A DNA stretch of 64,000 nucleotides. Source: Kribbella pratensis. GTDB taxonomy: Bacteria > Actinomycetota > Actinomycetes > Propionibacteriales > Kribbellaceae. A program made the translations under genes and the position numbers. Under the pieces are notes generated by a model. It made no database searches and was not told where the DNA came from. It was given only the letters and a program-made list of their open reading frames with translations. The stretch covers positions 682,001-746,000 of the forward strand of contig NZ_SODP01000003.1 in NCBI RefSeq assembly GCF_004365355.1. Direction: 5' to 3'. Position 1 is the stretch's first letter. Each line of letters starts with the position of its first letter. Positions 20,167 through 28,753 of this stretch are shown here, piece after piece.

Positions 20167-20645
20167 GCGTCAGCCCCGCCGATCAAGAAGCAGTCAGCAA
20201 ACAGCTCGGCCGTACTGCGCGCGGCATCCGCTCGATCGCGCATCGCTGCACCTGCGGCCTCCCGGACGTGGTCGAAACCGAGCCGCGGTTGCCGGACGGC
20301 ACGCCGTTCCCCACCACGTACTACGTGACGTGCCCGCGCCTCGCGTCCGCGATCGGGACGCTCGAGGCCTCCGGCATGATGAAGGAAATGACGGACCGCC
20401 TGGCGGAGGACGCGGACCTGGCCGCCCGCTATAGGGCCGCCCACGAGGCGTACCTCGCTCACCGCGAGTCGATCGAACACGTCGAGGAAATCGCCGGCAT
20501 CACAGCCGGCGGCATGCCGACGCGGGTGAAGTGCTTGCACGTGCTCGTGGGTCACTCGCTGGCCGCCGGTCCCGGTGTGAACCCGCTGGGCGACGAGGCA
20601 CTGGAAGCTCTGGACGACTGGGGCCGTCGGGGCCCGTGTGTCTGA
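20163..20645 (+). CDS. DUF501 family protein
   Basis: 160 residues from GTG 20163. Conserved Cys-containing opening RSIAHRCTCGLPDVVETEPRL and PFPTTYYVTCPRL, then an Ala/Glu helical middle and closing GGMPTRVKCLHVLVGHSLAAG. This matches Rv1025 in position and type. The Cys/His pattern suggests metal binding, but the biochemical role is not known. Overlaps both neighbours, so co-translated with the division and exopolyphosphatase genes. Confidence 0.92.
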   Translation: MSVSPADQEAVSKQLGRTARGIRSIAHRCTCGLPDVVETEPRLPDGTPFPTTYYVTCPRLASAIGTLEASGMMKEMTDRLAEDADLAARYRAAHEAYLAHRESIEHVEEIAGITAGGMPTRVKCLHVLVGHSLAAGPGVNPLGDEALEALDDWGRRGPCV

Positions 20646-21546
20646 GCGGGTTGCGGCGATCGATTGTGGGACCAACTCGATCCGGCTGTTGATTGCCGAT
20701 CTGGTGGACGGGCAGCTGGTCGAGGTCGATCGCCGAATGACGATCGTCCGCCTTGGTCAGGGTGTTGACGCCACCGGAGCCTTCGCTCCCGAGGCTCTGG
20801 CTCGCGTCTTCAAGGCGACTGAAGACTTCGCAGCTCAGCTCCAGTCCAGAGCCGTCACCAGGCTCCGTTTCGTCGCCACCTCCGCCGCCCGCGACGTCAG
20901 CAACCGCGACGAATTCCTCGCCGGCATCGAAGAGCGCCTCGGCGTACGCCCCGAGATCATCTCCGGCCGTGAGGAGGCCGAGCTCAGCTTCCGCGGCGCC
21001 ACCACCTCCCTCGACCTCCCCGCGCCGTACCTGGTAGCCGACATCGGTGGCGGCTCCACCGAACTCGTCCTGGGCGACGCGAACGGCGTACGAGCAGCCG
21101 AATCCCTCGAAATCGGCTCCGTCCGCCTCACCGAACGCCACGTCACCACCGACCCGATCTCCCCGGCCGAGCTGGCCGCCATCACCAAGGACATCGACGC
21201 CCTCCTCGACAGCACGACAGTCCCGCTGGCGGACACCCGCGCGCTGATCGCAGTAGCCGGCACCGCCACGACCGTGGCCGCGGTCGCCCTCGATCTCCCG
21301 GAGTACGACCGGGATGCCGTCCATCACGCCCACCTGACCGCTGCCGACGTACGCCGGACCACTACCTGGCTGACCACATCCACCCGCGCCGAACGATCCG
21401 CCGTACGCTCCATCCACCCCGGCCGAGTAGACGTCATCGGCGCGGGCGCCCTCATCCTGCAAAGGCTCACCGACCGGCTCCCGGTCGACGCCCTGACAGT
21501 CTCCGAACACGACATCCTCGACGGAGTGGCACTGTCCCTCGAATGA
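20638..21546 (+). CDS. ppx: Exopolyphosphatase / guanosine pentaphosphatase family
   Basis: 302 residues from GTG 20638, overlapping DUF501 by eight bases. ASKHA fold with VAAIDCGTNSIRLLIAD (phosphate 1 loop), ISGREEAELSFRGA and VADIGGGSTELVLG (phosphate 2 loop), and VAGTATTVAAVAL. Single-domain, about 300-residue form like mycobacterial Ppx1/Ppx2 (Rv1026), lacking the HD domain of E. coli Ppx. Degrades polyphosphate and/or pppGpp. Last gene of the conserved block. Confidence 0.95.
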   Translation: MSERVAAIDCGTNSIRLLIADLVDGQLVEVDRRMTIVRLGQGVDATGAFAPEALARVFKATEDFAAQLQSRAVTRLRFVATSAARDVSNRDEFLAGIEERLGVRPEIISGREEAELSFRGATTSLDLPAPYLVADIGGGSTELVLGDANGVRAAESLEIGSVRLTERHVTTDPISPAELAAITKDIDALLDSTTVPLADTRALIAVAGTATTVAAVALDLPEYDRDAVHHAHLTAADVRRTTTWLTTSTRAERSAVRSIHPGRVDVIGAGALILQRLTDRLPVDALTVSEHDILDGVALSLE

Positions 21547-21626
21547 TCCCGCAGCCGAGTTTTGCCGACGAACGGCATGGGTAAATGAGCTGACCAGGAG
21601 GTATTGCCGCGACGGCGGGGGGACAA

Positions 21627-22562
21627 ATGAACGCGTCGCCAGGGGGAAAGGCTCTGATCCAGTCCGTCGATCCGAGGCGGTTGGCCCGCGGAGCGATCGT
21701 CGGCACGCTGACGCTGGAATTGATTCTCCTGTTCTCCGCGGGCACCACCAACGCATTCACCGCGCGGCAATTGCCGAGTCACGTGCTGGCAGTGATCGTC
21801 GGAACGCTCGGCGGCTGGATCTTCGAACTGTTCCGGCAGTTGCTGTCGGCGACGTCCGACTCGTTGACCGAACTCGGCAGGCTCAACGCGAGTCTCGGCG
21901 CGCTGACCGAGCGCATCGACTACCAAGAGACGGCCTTGGGCATGCTGACCAGTTGTCCACGCCACAACGAGGCGCTGACGAAGTTGATCCGGTCCTCGAT
22001 GAGCGACAACTTCAGGAACATTCCGTACGTCGGGCCCGCCGACTACCTCGGCTACTTGCAGAGTGCGATCGAGCATTCGGACGGGTACGAGGGAATTCAG
22101 CGAAACACGCTGCGCTGGTACAAGCAACGCGGCGGAACGGCATATCTCATGGAACTGAAGAGCAAGCGGATGAGGTTCAAAACGCGGCTCTTCGTGATCG
22201 ACGACGCTGACGTCGATCAGATGGAGCACGACCTCGCCGATCAGGAGCTCCTGAAGTACTACTGGGAACACACCGGAGATGTCGCCAGCTACTGGATCAC
22301 GGTCACGGACTATCGGCGCAACTATCCTGCGCTGGCCGTTCCCCGCGACTTCGCCCTGTACGACCACACGCTGCTGATCTCGTACGACGAAGGCAAGCAG
22401 ATCCTTTCGTTCGACGTACTGGATTCCGGAAGTTCGGCGGAGTCGCAGATCTTCCGGACGCTGGGCGAACTCACCCGCCACCACGACGCAGCTTTCCGCA
22501 CTGTCCCGTATGCCAGTTCGCCGGCCGACGGCCTGGCGCCGCACAGCGTCACCGGACCGTGA
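21627..22562 (+). CDS. Two-helix membrane protein with unassigned soluble domain
   Basis: 311 residues, GGGGGG six to eleven bases before ATG. Two membrane helices, about 22-40 and 50-68, are followed by a helix and a soluble domain from about 110. The tail contains YWITVTDYRRNYPALAVPRD and ALYDHTLLISYDEGKQILSFD, resembling the catalytically silent phospholipase-D-like sensor part of DUF6879-type proteins, but no HKD motif is seen. It might sense a ligand or serve as a membrane partner; this is an impression only. Monocistronic-looking between ppx and a convergent TetR gene. Confidence 0.7.
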   Translation: MNASPGGKALIQSVDPRRLARGAIVGTLTLELILLFSAGTTNAFTARQLPSHVLAVIVGTLGGWIFELFRQLLSATSDSLTELGRLNASLGALTERIDYQETALGMLTSCPRHNEALTKLIRSSMSDNFRNIPYVGPADYLGYLQSAIEHSDGYEGIQRNTLRWYKQRGGTAYLMELKSKRMRFKTRLFVIDDADVDQMEHDLADQELLKYYWEHTGDVASYWITVTDYRRNYPALAVPRDFALYDHTLLISYDEGKQILSFDVLDSGSSAESQIFRTLGELTRHHDAAFRTVPYASSPADGLAPHSVTGP

Positions 22563-22577
22563 ATCGGCCCGGAATCC

Positions 22578-23159
22578 TCAGGCCTGGTGGGAGCGGACGC
22601 CGTCGAGGGCGATGGTGAGGACTCGGTCGCGTTGGGCCTGGTCTACGAAGCCGGCGGCGGTGAGGCCGCTGACCATGCGGAGGAGATCGTCGAACGAGAC
22701 GTCCTTGCGGGCCTCGCCGGCCTCCTGGGCTCGCTCGAACAGCGGTGTCCCGGCGGCATACATCGCCGCGCGCGCCGCCTTGAAGCTCTCGGTCTCGCGG
22801 TTCAGGGACTCCCAGATCGCGCGCTTGGTCGCGGCGTACTCGACGAAGCGGTGCAGCCACGTCGTCAGTGCGTCCCACGGCGGTAGGTCGGCCACCTTCT
22901 CCGCCGCGATGCACAGCTCCTCGATCTCGCCGAAGTACACCGCGTTGAGCAGGTCCTGACGGTTCGGGAAGTTGCGGTACAGCGTGCCGATGCCGACACC
23001 GGCCTGGCGGGCGATGTCCTCGAGCGACGCGTCGACGCCCTTGGAGGCGAACGCGTCCCGGGCAGCGACGAGCAGCGCGTCGAAATTCCGCCGCGCGTCC
23101 GCCCGCTGCGGCCGCCGTACGTCGACCTGCAAAGCCGGCCTGCTCTGCTCGCTCACCAT
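22578..23159 (-). CDS. TetR-family repressor
   Basis: 193 residues. N-terminal helix-turn-helix: RNFDALLVAARDAFASKG, then SLEDIARQAGVGIGTLYRNFP (about 45-65), ending in the family-typical NRQDLLNAVYF. The C-terminal ligand domain is of the TetR_C SACE_7040-like or similar type. It diverges from an MFS exporter gene and very probably represses it through the operators between them. Confidence 0.93.
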   Translation of the reverse strand: MVSEQSRPALQVDVRRPQRADARRNFDALLVAARDAFASKGVDASLEDIARQAGVGIGTLYRNFPNRQDLLNAVYFGEIEELCIAAEKVADLPPWDALTTWLHRFVEYAATKRAIWESLNRETESFKAARAAMYAAGTPLFERAQEAGEARKDVSFDDLLRMVSGLTAAGFVDQAQRDRVLTIALDGVRSHQA

Positions 23160-23176
23160 TCGATCACCTTAGCCAG

Positions 23177-23219
23177 TTGTTACCGGAGGCATACCTCCGT
23201 TATAGTGGAGGCACACCTC
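23177..23219 (+). promoter_or_regulatory. MFS promoter with twin TetR-type operators
   Basis: A good promoter, TTGTTA (23177-23182), 18-base spacer, TATAGT (23201-23206), points to the MFS gene. The 13-base unit GGAGGCAYACCTC occurs twice, at 23185-23197 and 23207-23219, exactly 22 bases apart; each is an inverted repeat GAGG-N4-CCTC, the first extended to CGGAGG-N4-CCTCCG. One unit fills the promoter spacer and the other covers the start region, so repressor bound side by side on one DNA face would block polymerase. Confidence 0.78.
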
Positions 23220-23288
23220 GACTTTACCAGGCCGGGGACTCCCGCGCCGTCGTACGGCGCGATCACACCCCTTTCGAAGGACTTCTGC

Positions 23289-24719
23289 ATGCCTGTCATC
23301 AGGTCTGGAAACCCGCGACTGACGTTGGCGGTCCTCGCCACGGTCGTCGCATCGTTCTCGATGCTGCAGTCGCTGGTGAGCCCGGCGCTGCCCGTCATCC
23401 AGCACGACCTGCACACCACCCCGAGCACGGTCACCTGGGTCTTCACCGCGCTCCTGCTGTCCGTCTCGGTCGCAACGCCGCTCCTCGGCCGCATCGGCGA
23501 CATGGTCGGCAAGGAGCGCACGCTGTTCATCGCCCTCGGCGCGCTCGCCGTGGGGTGCCTGATCGCGGCCCTCGCGCCGAACATCGGCGTACTGATCGCC
23601 GCCCGCGTCTTCCAGGGCGTCGGCGGGGCCGTGTTCCCGTTGGCGTTCGGGATCATCCGGGACGAGTTCCCGGCCGAGCGTGTGCCGTCCGTGGTCGGCG
23701 TGGTCTCCGCGATCATCGCCGCCGGTGGCGGGCTGGGGATCGTCCTGGCCGGCCCGATCGTGGAGTGGCTCGGCTGGCGCTGGCTGTTCTGGATCCCGAT
23801 GGCGGTCGTCACCGTGTCGACCCTGCTGGTACGCCGGTACGTCCCGGAATCGCCGAATCGCGTAGCCGGCCGAATCGACTGGCTCGCCGCCGCCTTCCTG
23901 TCCGGCTGGCTGATCGCCCTGCTGCTCCCGCTGAGCACCGGCCGCACGTGGGGCTGGGGCTCGTTCCGTACCGTTGGCCTGTTCGTACTGGCCGTCGTGC
24001 TGCTCGTCGGCTGGATCACCGTTGAGTTGCGCTCGCGGAACCCGCTCATCGACATGCGGATGATGCGCCGCCCGGCGGTGTGGACGACGAACCTCGTGGC
24101 GCTGCTGTTCGGCGCGGCGATGTTCGCGGTGTACGCGTTCGTACCTCAGTTCCTGCAGATCCCGAAGGCCGCTGGGTTCGGCTTCGGGGCGAGCGTGACA
24201 CAGGCCGGCCTGCTGATGCTGCCGATGCTGGTGACGATGGCGGTCACCGGGTCGCTGAGCGGTCCGCTCGCACCGCGGTTCAACGTGAAGGCACAGGTCG
24301 TTTCCGGTTCGGCGCTCAGCTTGGTTGCGGCGCTGATCTTCGCGGAGTTCCACGACCAGCAGTGGCAGGTCGCGGTGTCGACGGCCCTGTTCGGCATCGG
24401 GCTGGGTCTCGCCTACGCGTCGATGACCAGCCTGATCGTCCAGAACGTCCCACGCGAGCAGACGGGTGCGGCCACCGGCATGAACACCAACATCCGCACC
24501 ATCGGCGGCTCCATCGGTACGGCGCTGGCCAGCTCGATCATCACCGGCCACCTCCAGCCATCAGGCCTCCCCGCCGAATCCGGCTTCACCGACACGTTCC
24601 TCCTCCTATCCGCCTTCGCCGCCGCAGCCGTCGTACTGGCCCTGGCAATCCCCACCCCCCGCCGTACCCGGGCCATCCAGGCAGCCCCAGAACCCCTCCC
24701 AGAAAAACTGGTCGCGTAA
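23289..24719 (+). CDS. MFS multidrug exporter, DHA2-like
   Basis: 476 residues from ATG 23289, with GAAGGA eight bases upstream. Fourteen-helix drug:H+ antiporter pattern: motif A variant GRIGDMVGKERT (about 63-74), motif C-like GGLGIVLAGPIVEWLGWRW, and repeated long hydrophobic segments. Exports unknown compounds at the inner membrane. Divergent TetR gene and the operator pair point to induction by substrate. Two closely spaced proline/arginine residues end the C-tail. Confidence 0.93.
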   Translation: MPVIRSGNPRLTLAVLATVVASFSMLQSLVSPALPVIQHDLHTTPSTVTWVFTALLLSVSVATPLLGRIGDMVGKERTLFIALGALAVGCLIAALAPNIGVLIAARVFQGVGGAVFPLAFGIIRDEFPAERVPSVVGVVSAIIAAGGGLGIVLAGPIVEWLGWRWLFWIPMAVVTVSTLLVRRYVPESPNRVAGRIDWLAAAFLSGWLIALLLPLSTGRTWGWGSFRTVGLFVLAVVLLVGWITVELRSRNPLIDMRMMRRPAVWTTNLVALLFGAAMFAVYAFVPQFLQIPKAAGFGFGASVTQAGLLMLPMLVTMAVTGSLSGPLAPRFNVKAQVVSGSALSLVAALIFAEFHDQQWQVAVSTALFGIGLGLAYASMTSLIVQNVPREQTGAATGMNTNIRTIGGSIGTALASSIITGHLQPSGLPAESGFTDTFLLLSAFAAAAVVLALAIPTPRRTRAIQAAPEPLPEKLVA

Positions 24720-24803
24720 CCGAGTGCCTTTGCGGAAACAATTGGTCGCCCACTGCCAACTACCTTCCGCAAAGGCCAGCCGCTCTGTCCTTAGGGTGGG
24801 GGG

Positions 24804-25652
24804 ATGAAGCTTCCGCATCCGTTGACCGGGCAGTTGTTCGATAGCCCGGTGCCGCCCGGGACCGGCTGGCCGGAGGATCCCGCCGTACGGCGTACTCCGG
24901 TGGCGCATGACCCGGCCGAGGTCGTGCGGCTCGCGGCGACCGACGATCTGCACGAGCTGGAAGCGCGAGTGTCTGTGTGCCGTGCTTGTCCTCGGCTGGT
25001 GGAATGGCGGGAAGATGTTGCTGTCGGCAAGCGAAAGTCGTTCGCCGACCAGCCGTACTGGGGCCGGCCGATCCCCGGGTGGGGAGACCCAGCCCCGCGC
25101 ATCCTCATCGCAGGACTCGCCCCCGCGGCGAACGGCGGTAACCGCACCGGCCGCGTCTTCACCGGCGACCGCTCCGGCGACTGGCTGTTCGCGTCGCTCT
25201 ATCGGGTAGGTCTCGCCAATCAACCCACCAGCGAACACGCCGGCGACGGCCTCCGTCTGACCGGCGCCCGCATGATCGCCGCCGTCCGCTGCGCGCCGCC
25301 CGCCAACAAACCCACGCCTGAGGAACGCGACAACTGCGCTCCGTGGTTCCGTCGCGAACTGGAGCTGTCCCTCGCGACTACGCGAGCGATCGTGTGCCTG
25401 GGCAAGTTCGGGTACGACGCCCTGCTCAACGGTCTGGCCTCGCTGGGCGCAACCGTCCCACGACCGCGTCCCAAGTTCGGTCACGCCGTGGAGCACCAAA
25501 TCCCAACCCCACAAGGCGAAATCACCGTCCTTGGCTGCTTCCACCCCAGCCAGCAGAACACCTTCACCGGCAAACTCACCGAGCCCATGCTCGACGCCGT
25601 CCTGATCCGTGCCAAGTGGCTGGCCGGGTTATCCACAGAGCCGCAGGAGTGA
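24804..25652 (+). CDS. Uracil-DNA glycosylase, family 5 (UdgB-like)
   Basis: 282 residues. Removes uracil and other deaminated bases from DNA. Motif A GLAPAANGGNRTG (104-116) lacks the polar Asp/Asn of other UDGs, as is typical of family 5; GRVFTGDRSGDWL follows, and HPSQQN forms motif B. Cys59, Cys62, Cys163 and Cys178 fit the expected [4Fe-4S] cluster. Codon 276 (25629-25631) is TTA. Single gene, common in GC-rich actinobacteria, where cytosine deamination is frequent. Confidence 0.94.
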   Translation: MKLPHPLTGQLFDSPVPPGTGWPEDPAVRRTPVAHDPAEVVRLAATDDLHELEARVSVCRACPRLVEWREDVAVGKRKSFADQPYWGRPIPGWGDPAPRILIAGLAPAANGGNRTGRVFTGDRSGDWLFASLYRVGLANQPTSEHAGDGLRLTGARMIAAVRCAPPANKPTPEERDNCAPWFRRELELSLATTRAIVCLGKFGYDALLNGLASLGATVPRPRPKFGHAVEHQIPTPQGEITVLGCFHPSQQNTFTGKLTEPMLDAVLIRAKWLAGLSTEPQE

Positions 25653-25713
25653 GGTTGACCCGGATGGCGAAGGTGGTGGAAGCTCCCGGCATGTCTCCGA
25701 AGCGGGTGTTCAC

Positions 25714-26460
25714 ATGACCGGTGGGAATCTGCCCGAGCAGTCCCGCGGACGTCCCGCCACGCGTCGCGAGGCGGGCGGTCTGGAGCGTTCGACCGCCACG
25801 CCGCAGCTGCCCGGAGCCCATGAGGCAGCGGATATGAACTTCGTCCCGTCCCCGGACCGGTTCCACTTCTGGGACGAGCTCCACGACGACGTCAAGGCGT
25901 ACGTCGAGCGCAAGGTGGGGCCGAGGATCGACTGGTGGGCCGACCGCCACAAACGGGAACGCGATCGCCCGTACGCCGTCGTTCTCGGCCCGAACGGTCT
26001 GGCCGTGACGACTCCACGCGTTAATGCGCAGGGCCAACGCACCCAGAGCGTGCGCCTCGACCCGTTCGTCCCGTCAAGCCTCAAGCACGCCGTCGTACAG
26101 CAACAACCGACCAAACCACGAGGTGCCCTACGCAACCTCGTCCCAGGCCGAGCCGGCACCACACCCGGGCCCTCTGCCCCACCCCCACAACTGAACCTCA
26201 CCCAAGACATGCGCGGCTTCCTGGGCAATCTCCCTCTGGAAGCCCAACACCGCCTCCAAACACCCTTCCTGGGAAGCCAACCCGTCAAGCACTACCTGTC
26301 CTACGCCTACGGCACCGACGAGGACTACGACGCCTGGTGCTACCTGGCCGGCACCCACACGGTCACCTTCGCCTCCGGCCACTGCACCCGCCCCCCAGGC
26401 ACACCCCCAACCCAAGCCACCTGGCACCTAACCTGCTACCAGGCCGACATCGCCCGCTGA
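25714..26460 (+). CDS. Hypothetical protein
   Basis: 248 residues if started at ATG 25714; ATG 25834 (MNFVPSPDRFHFW) is a reasonable shorter start since the first 40 residues look disordered. A short globular part YVERKVGPRIDWWADRHKRERD precedes a Pro/Gln linker and a C-terminal part with YLSYAYGTDEDYDAWCYLAG and two Cys residues. No family recognised. Codon usage is strongly GC3-biased, supporting a real gene. Ends 25 bases before a convergent oxidoreductase gene. Confidence 0.6.
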   Translation: MTGGNLPEQSRGRPATRREAGGLERSTATPQLPGAHEAADMNFVPSPDRFHFWDELHDDVKAYVERKVGPRIDWWADRHKRERDRPYAVVLGPNGLAVTTPRVNAQGQRTQSVRLDPFVPSSLKHAVVQQQPTKPRGALRNLVPGRAGTTPGPSAPPPQLNLTQDMRGFLGNLPLEAQHRLQTPFLGSQPVKHYLSYAYGTDEDYDAWCYLAGTHTVTFASGHCTRPPGTPPTQATWHLTCYQADIAR

Positions 26461-26485
26461 CCCGCAGTACCACCGAGGGCCGTTG

Positions 26486-27274
26486 TCAAGCGTTCTGCTC
26501 GTCTCGCCAGGCGATCCACTGGCGAGCCGTGTCGAGGTCGTAGTCGGGGCCGCCGGTCGAGGTCGTGAACAGACTGACGCCGAGTTCGCGCAACGCTGGA
26601 CCGGACTCGCGGGGATCGCCTCCGACGTGGACGGAGTACTCGATGGTCGACGGATCGCGGCCGATCTCGGCGCAGTACTTCCGCAGCAGGCCCAGCTTGC
26701 GGACCAGGTCGTCGCCCTCGGCGAAGGTGTTCCAGATGTCGGCGTGCTCGGCGACGATCCGGAGCATCTTCTGTTCGCCGCCGCCCGCGATCAGGATCGG
26801 CATCCGGCCGACCGGCGGCGGGTTCAGCGCAGCCAGGCGCTTCTTGATCCTGGGCAGGGATTCGGCCAGGTCGGCGACGCGGCGCCCGGCCGACGGGAAC
26901 TCATATCCGTACTCGAGGAACTCACGCTCCTTGAACCCGGCTCCGACACCGAGGATCACCCGCCCGTCGCTGATGTGGTCGACGGTCCGCGCCATGTCGG
27001 CCAGTAGGTCGGGGTTGCGATAACTGTTGCAACTGACCAGCCCCCCGAGCTCGACGCGCGAAGTCTGCTCAGCCAGCGCGGCAAGCGCCGTCCACCCCTC
27101 GAAGTGCTTGCCCTCAGCATCCTTCCCGAGCGGGAAGAAGTGATCCCAGGTGAACAAGGCGTCCGCCCGGAGCTCTTCAACCTCAGCAGCCGCGCGACGG
27201 ATATCCACGTAATCGGCACGCTGCGGCGCCAACTGCACACCGATCCGGACCGCTCTCACGAAATCCGCCCCCAT
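26486..27274 (-). CDS. LLM-class F420-dependent oxidoreductase
   Basis: 262 residues from ATG 27274, preceded by GGCGAG; GTG 27292 or GTG at the VRAVRIG position are alternatives. Luciferase-like TIM barrel: FTWDHFFPLG, LGGLVSCNSYRNPDLLADMA, DHISDGRVILGVGAGFKEREF and PILIAGGGEQKMLRIVAEHAD. These are the F420-binding features of the LLM group. Reaction unknown. A relative at 38868 shares DHF, GLV/TLV and GIGAGW/GVGAGF segments. Confidence 0.9.
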   Translation of the reverse strand: MGADFVRAVRIGVQLAPQRADYVDIRRAAAEVEELRADALFTWDHFFPLGKDAEGKHFEGWTALAALAEQTSRVELGGLVSCNSYRNPDLLADMARTVDHISDGRVILGVGAGFKEREFLEYGYEFPSAGRRVADLAESLPRIKKRLAALNPPPVGRMPILIAGGGEQKMLRIVAEHADIWNTFAEGDDLVRKLGLLRKYCAEIGRDPSTIEYSVHVGGDPRESGPALRELGVSLFTTSTGGPDYDLDTARQWIAWRDEQNA

Positions 27275-27423
27275 CTCGCCTGAAACAAACACCCGACCCT
27301 AGGCGACAACAGGTCCACTCCGCACGCGAACTGTGCCCGCGACGGGACCGGCGAGCCTTCACGAGACGGTTCGGGGGCCGAGACGGAAGCCCATGGGGGA
27401 GTGCTCGCCACCACCGCGTGCGG

Positions 27424-27473
27424 TGCCCGGGACGGGATTCGAACCCGTATGCCTTTCGGCTGCGAGGTTTAAG
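27424..27473 (-). pseudogene. 3' fragment of tRNA-Leu(UAA), attachment-site copy
   Basis: On the minus strand it contains the anticodon loop CTTAAAC, the 3' half of the anticodon stem, a shortened and altered variable arm, an intact T-arm and the acceptor 3' strand CCCGGGCA. The 5' half of the tRNA is absent. The variable-arm region differs from the intact gene (7 against 9 bases), so the copy either diverged or came from another strain's tRNA with the element. Not expected to be functional. Confidence 0.85.
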
Positions 27474-28085
27474 TTTGATCAGCTCCTGTCCGGGGTGGTT
27501 CGCGACGGTCCGCGTTGCGCTCGCCGTCTGGATGCTGCACCTCTGCGAACGTTGGCGGATCAAGGTGAACTGCAACTACCGATGCAACTATGAACATAGA
27601 CACCTGACTACTTCCATGCCATGGGCGAGGGTCACTGTCGCGCTCGTCGCCGTGAGCCTCGTATGCCCTGTAGCGCAAGGGATTGCCGCTCCCCTGGTTG
27701 GCGCTAGTTGGGCCTCGTTGAGGGCCGTTGTTGCGCCTGTTCGGCTTTCAGATCTCTCCCACTTGGCTGGACGATCCGCTGGCCTGCCGACACCTTGCCT
27801 CCCACTGCTGGCTATGGCTCGGGCCAGGGTCTGGGCTGGTGGCCCCACCGGACCTGTGAGTGGGTCTGGCAAACGAGGCGGCGAGCGGTGGGTCTGCGAG
27901 ATCGCCGATCCGGGGAACGGAATCCGGGCGAACAAGCACCTTCCGTTGAGCAAGCCGGTGCTGCGGTCCGCGCCGGAGATCAGTTTCGAGGCCGGGATCG
28001 CACCCGAGTTCATCAAGTCCGCTAGATTCACCGGTAAGTGGGGATGGCAAGGCCCCACGATCGAGAATCCGGGGTTCGCAGGACG

Positions 28086-28538
28086 ATGAACGGCCGAATC
28101 GACTATCACCAGGTGGCGCCGCTCACGGTCTGGCTCGACGGCAAGGAACAGCAGTGCTCCGTCGACAAGACCTCCACCACCGACTCCCACTGGACGCTGG
28201 TCCTGACAACGCCGGACGGCAGGACCTGGACCGGATCCGGCCAGGGGCTGTGGACCGCGTTCCTCGAGCTGCGACGTCAACTCGAGCCGGTCGGCTACAA
28301 GTTGTGTTGCGCGGGGGCGAAACTCGATGCCAACATGCGCGGTGGCCGATGGTCGGACGGCGACATCGTGGACCTTCTGAGCCGGCGGACCCTGCTCGGG
28401 TTCCGGCACAAGGCTTTCCTCTTCGACTACGCCCCACCCGCCAAGACCGCCACCGTCGACGAGCAGTCGGCCCGCTACGACCGATGGCTCGCCACTCCCT
28501 GGTGGCGAGCCCTGCTTCCCGGCGACCCCGTCCGCTGA
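28086..28538 (+). CDS. Hypothetical protein inside the tRNA-associated element
   Basis: 150 residues from ATG 28086 (MNGRIDYHQVAPLTVWLDGK); GTG 28038 is an alternative, as the AGGA before ATG is very close. Soluble, with three Trp-rich segments (SHWTLVL, GRTWTGSG, TPWWRALLPGD) and AGAKLDANMRGGRWSDGDIV. Similar small proteins with Leu/Trp patterning exist in actinobacteria, but no family name can be given. It is the only cargo gene that looks real in the element. Confidence 0.65.
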   Translation: MNGRIDYHQVAPLTVWLDGKEQQCSVDKTSTTDSHWTLVLTTPDGRTWTGSGQGLWTAFLELRRQLEPVGYKLCCAGAKLDANMRGGRWSDGDIVDLLSRRTLLGFRHKAFLFDYAPPAKTATVDEQSARYDRWLATPWWRALLPGDPVR

Positions 28539-28541
28539 TGT

Positions 28542-28571
28542 CACTTCGTGCCATTTTGTTGACGCGAAGTG
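28542..28571. terminator. Inverted repeat after the element gene
   Basis: CACTTCG (28542-28548) and CGAAGTG (28565-28571) are perfect 7-bp arms with a 16-base T-containing spacer, three bases after the stop of the 28086 gene. Could end transcription or be a protein site of the element; weak as a Rho-independent terminator because no T-run follows. Confidence 0.3.
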
Positions 28572-28753
28572 TGTGGGGTCAGTCAGCATCCATCTCACTG
28601 TGGTCGGCCTGTAAGGTCTTGTCACGGACCTGCTCTTTGGCTGGCGCGGCCGGGTTCGTCGGTGGGTGGTTGCAACTAGCAGTGCAACTGTCGCGGCTGT
28701 AGCTAAGTCGCGGCTTAGGTCACAGTTCGTGATACCTGCAGGTCAGAGGTCAG

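Noticed and set aside
27588..28625. 345-codon minus-strand frame across the tRNA-associated element
   Set aside because: Overlaps the better 28086 gene in antisense and has no recognisable domain; no integrase motif (Arg-His-x-x-Arg-Tyr) was found.
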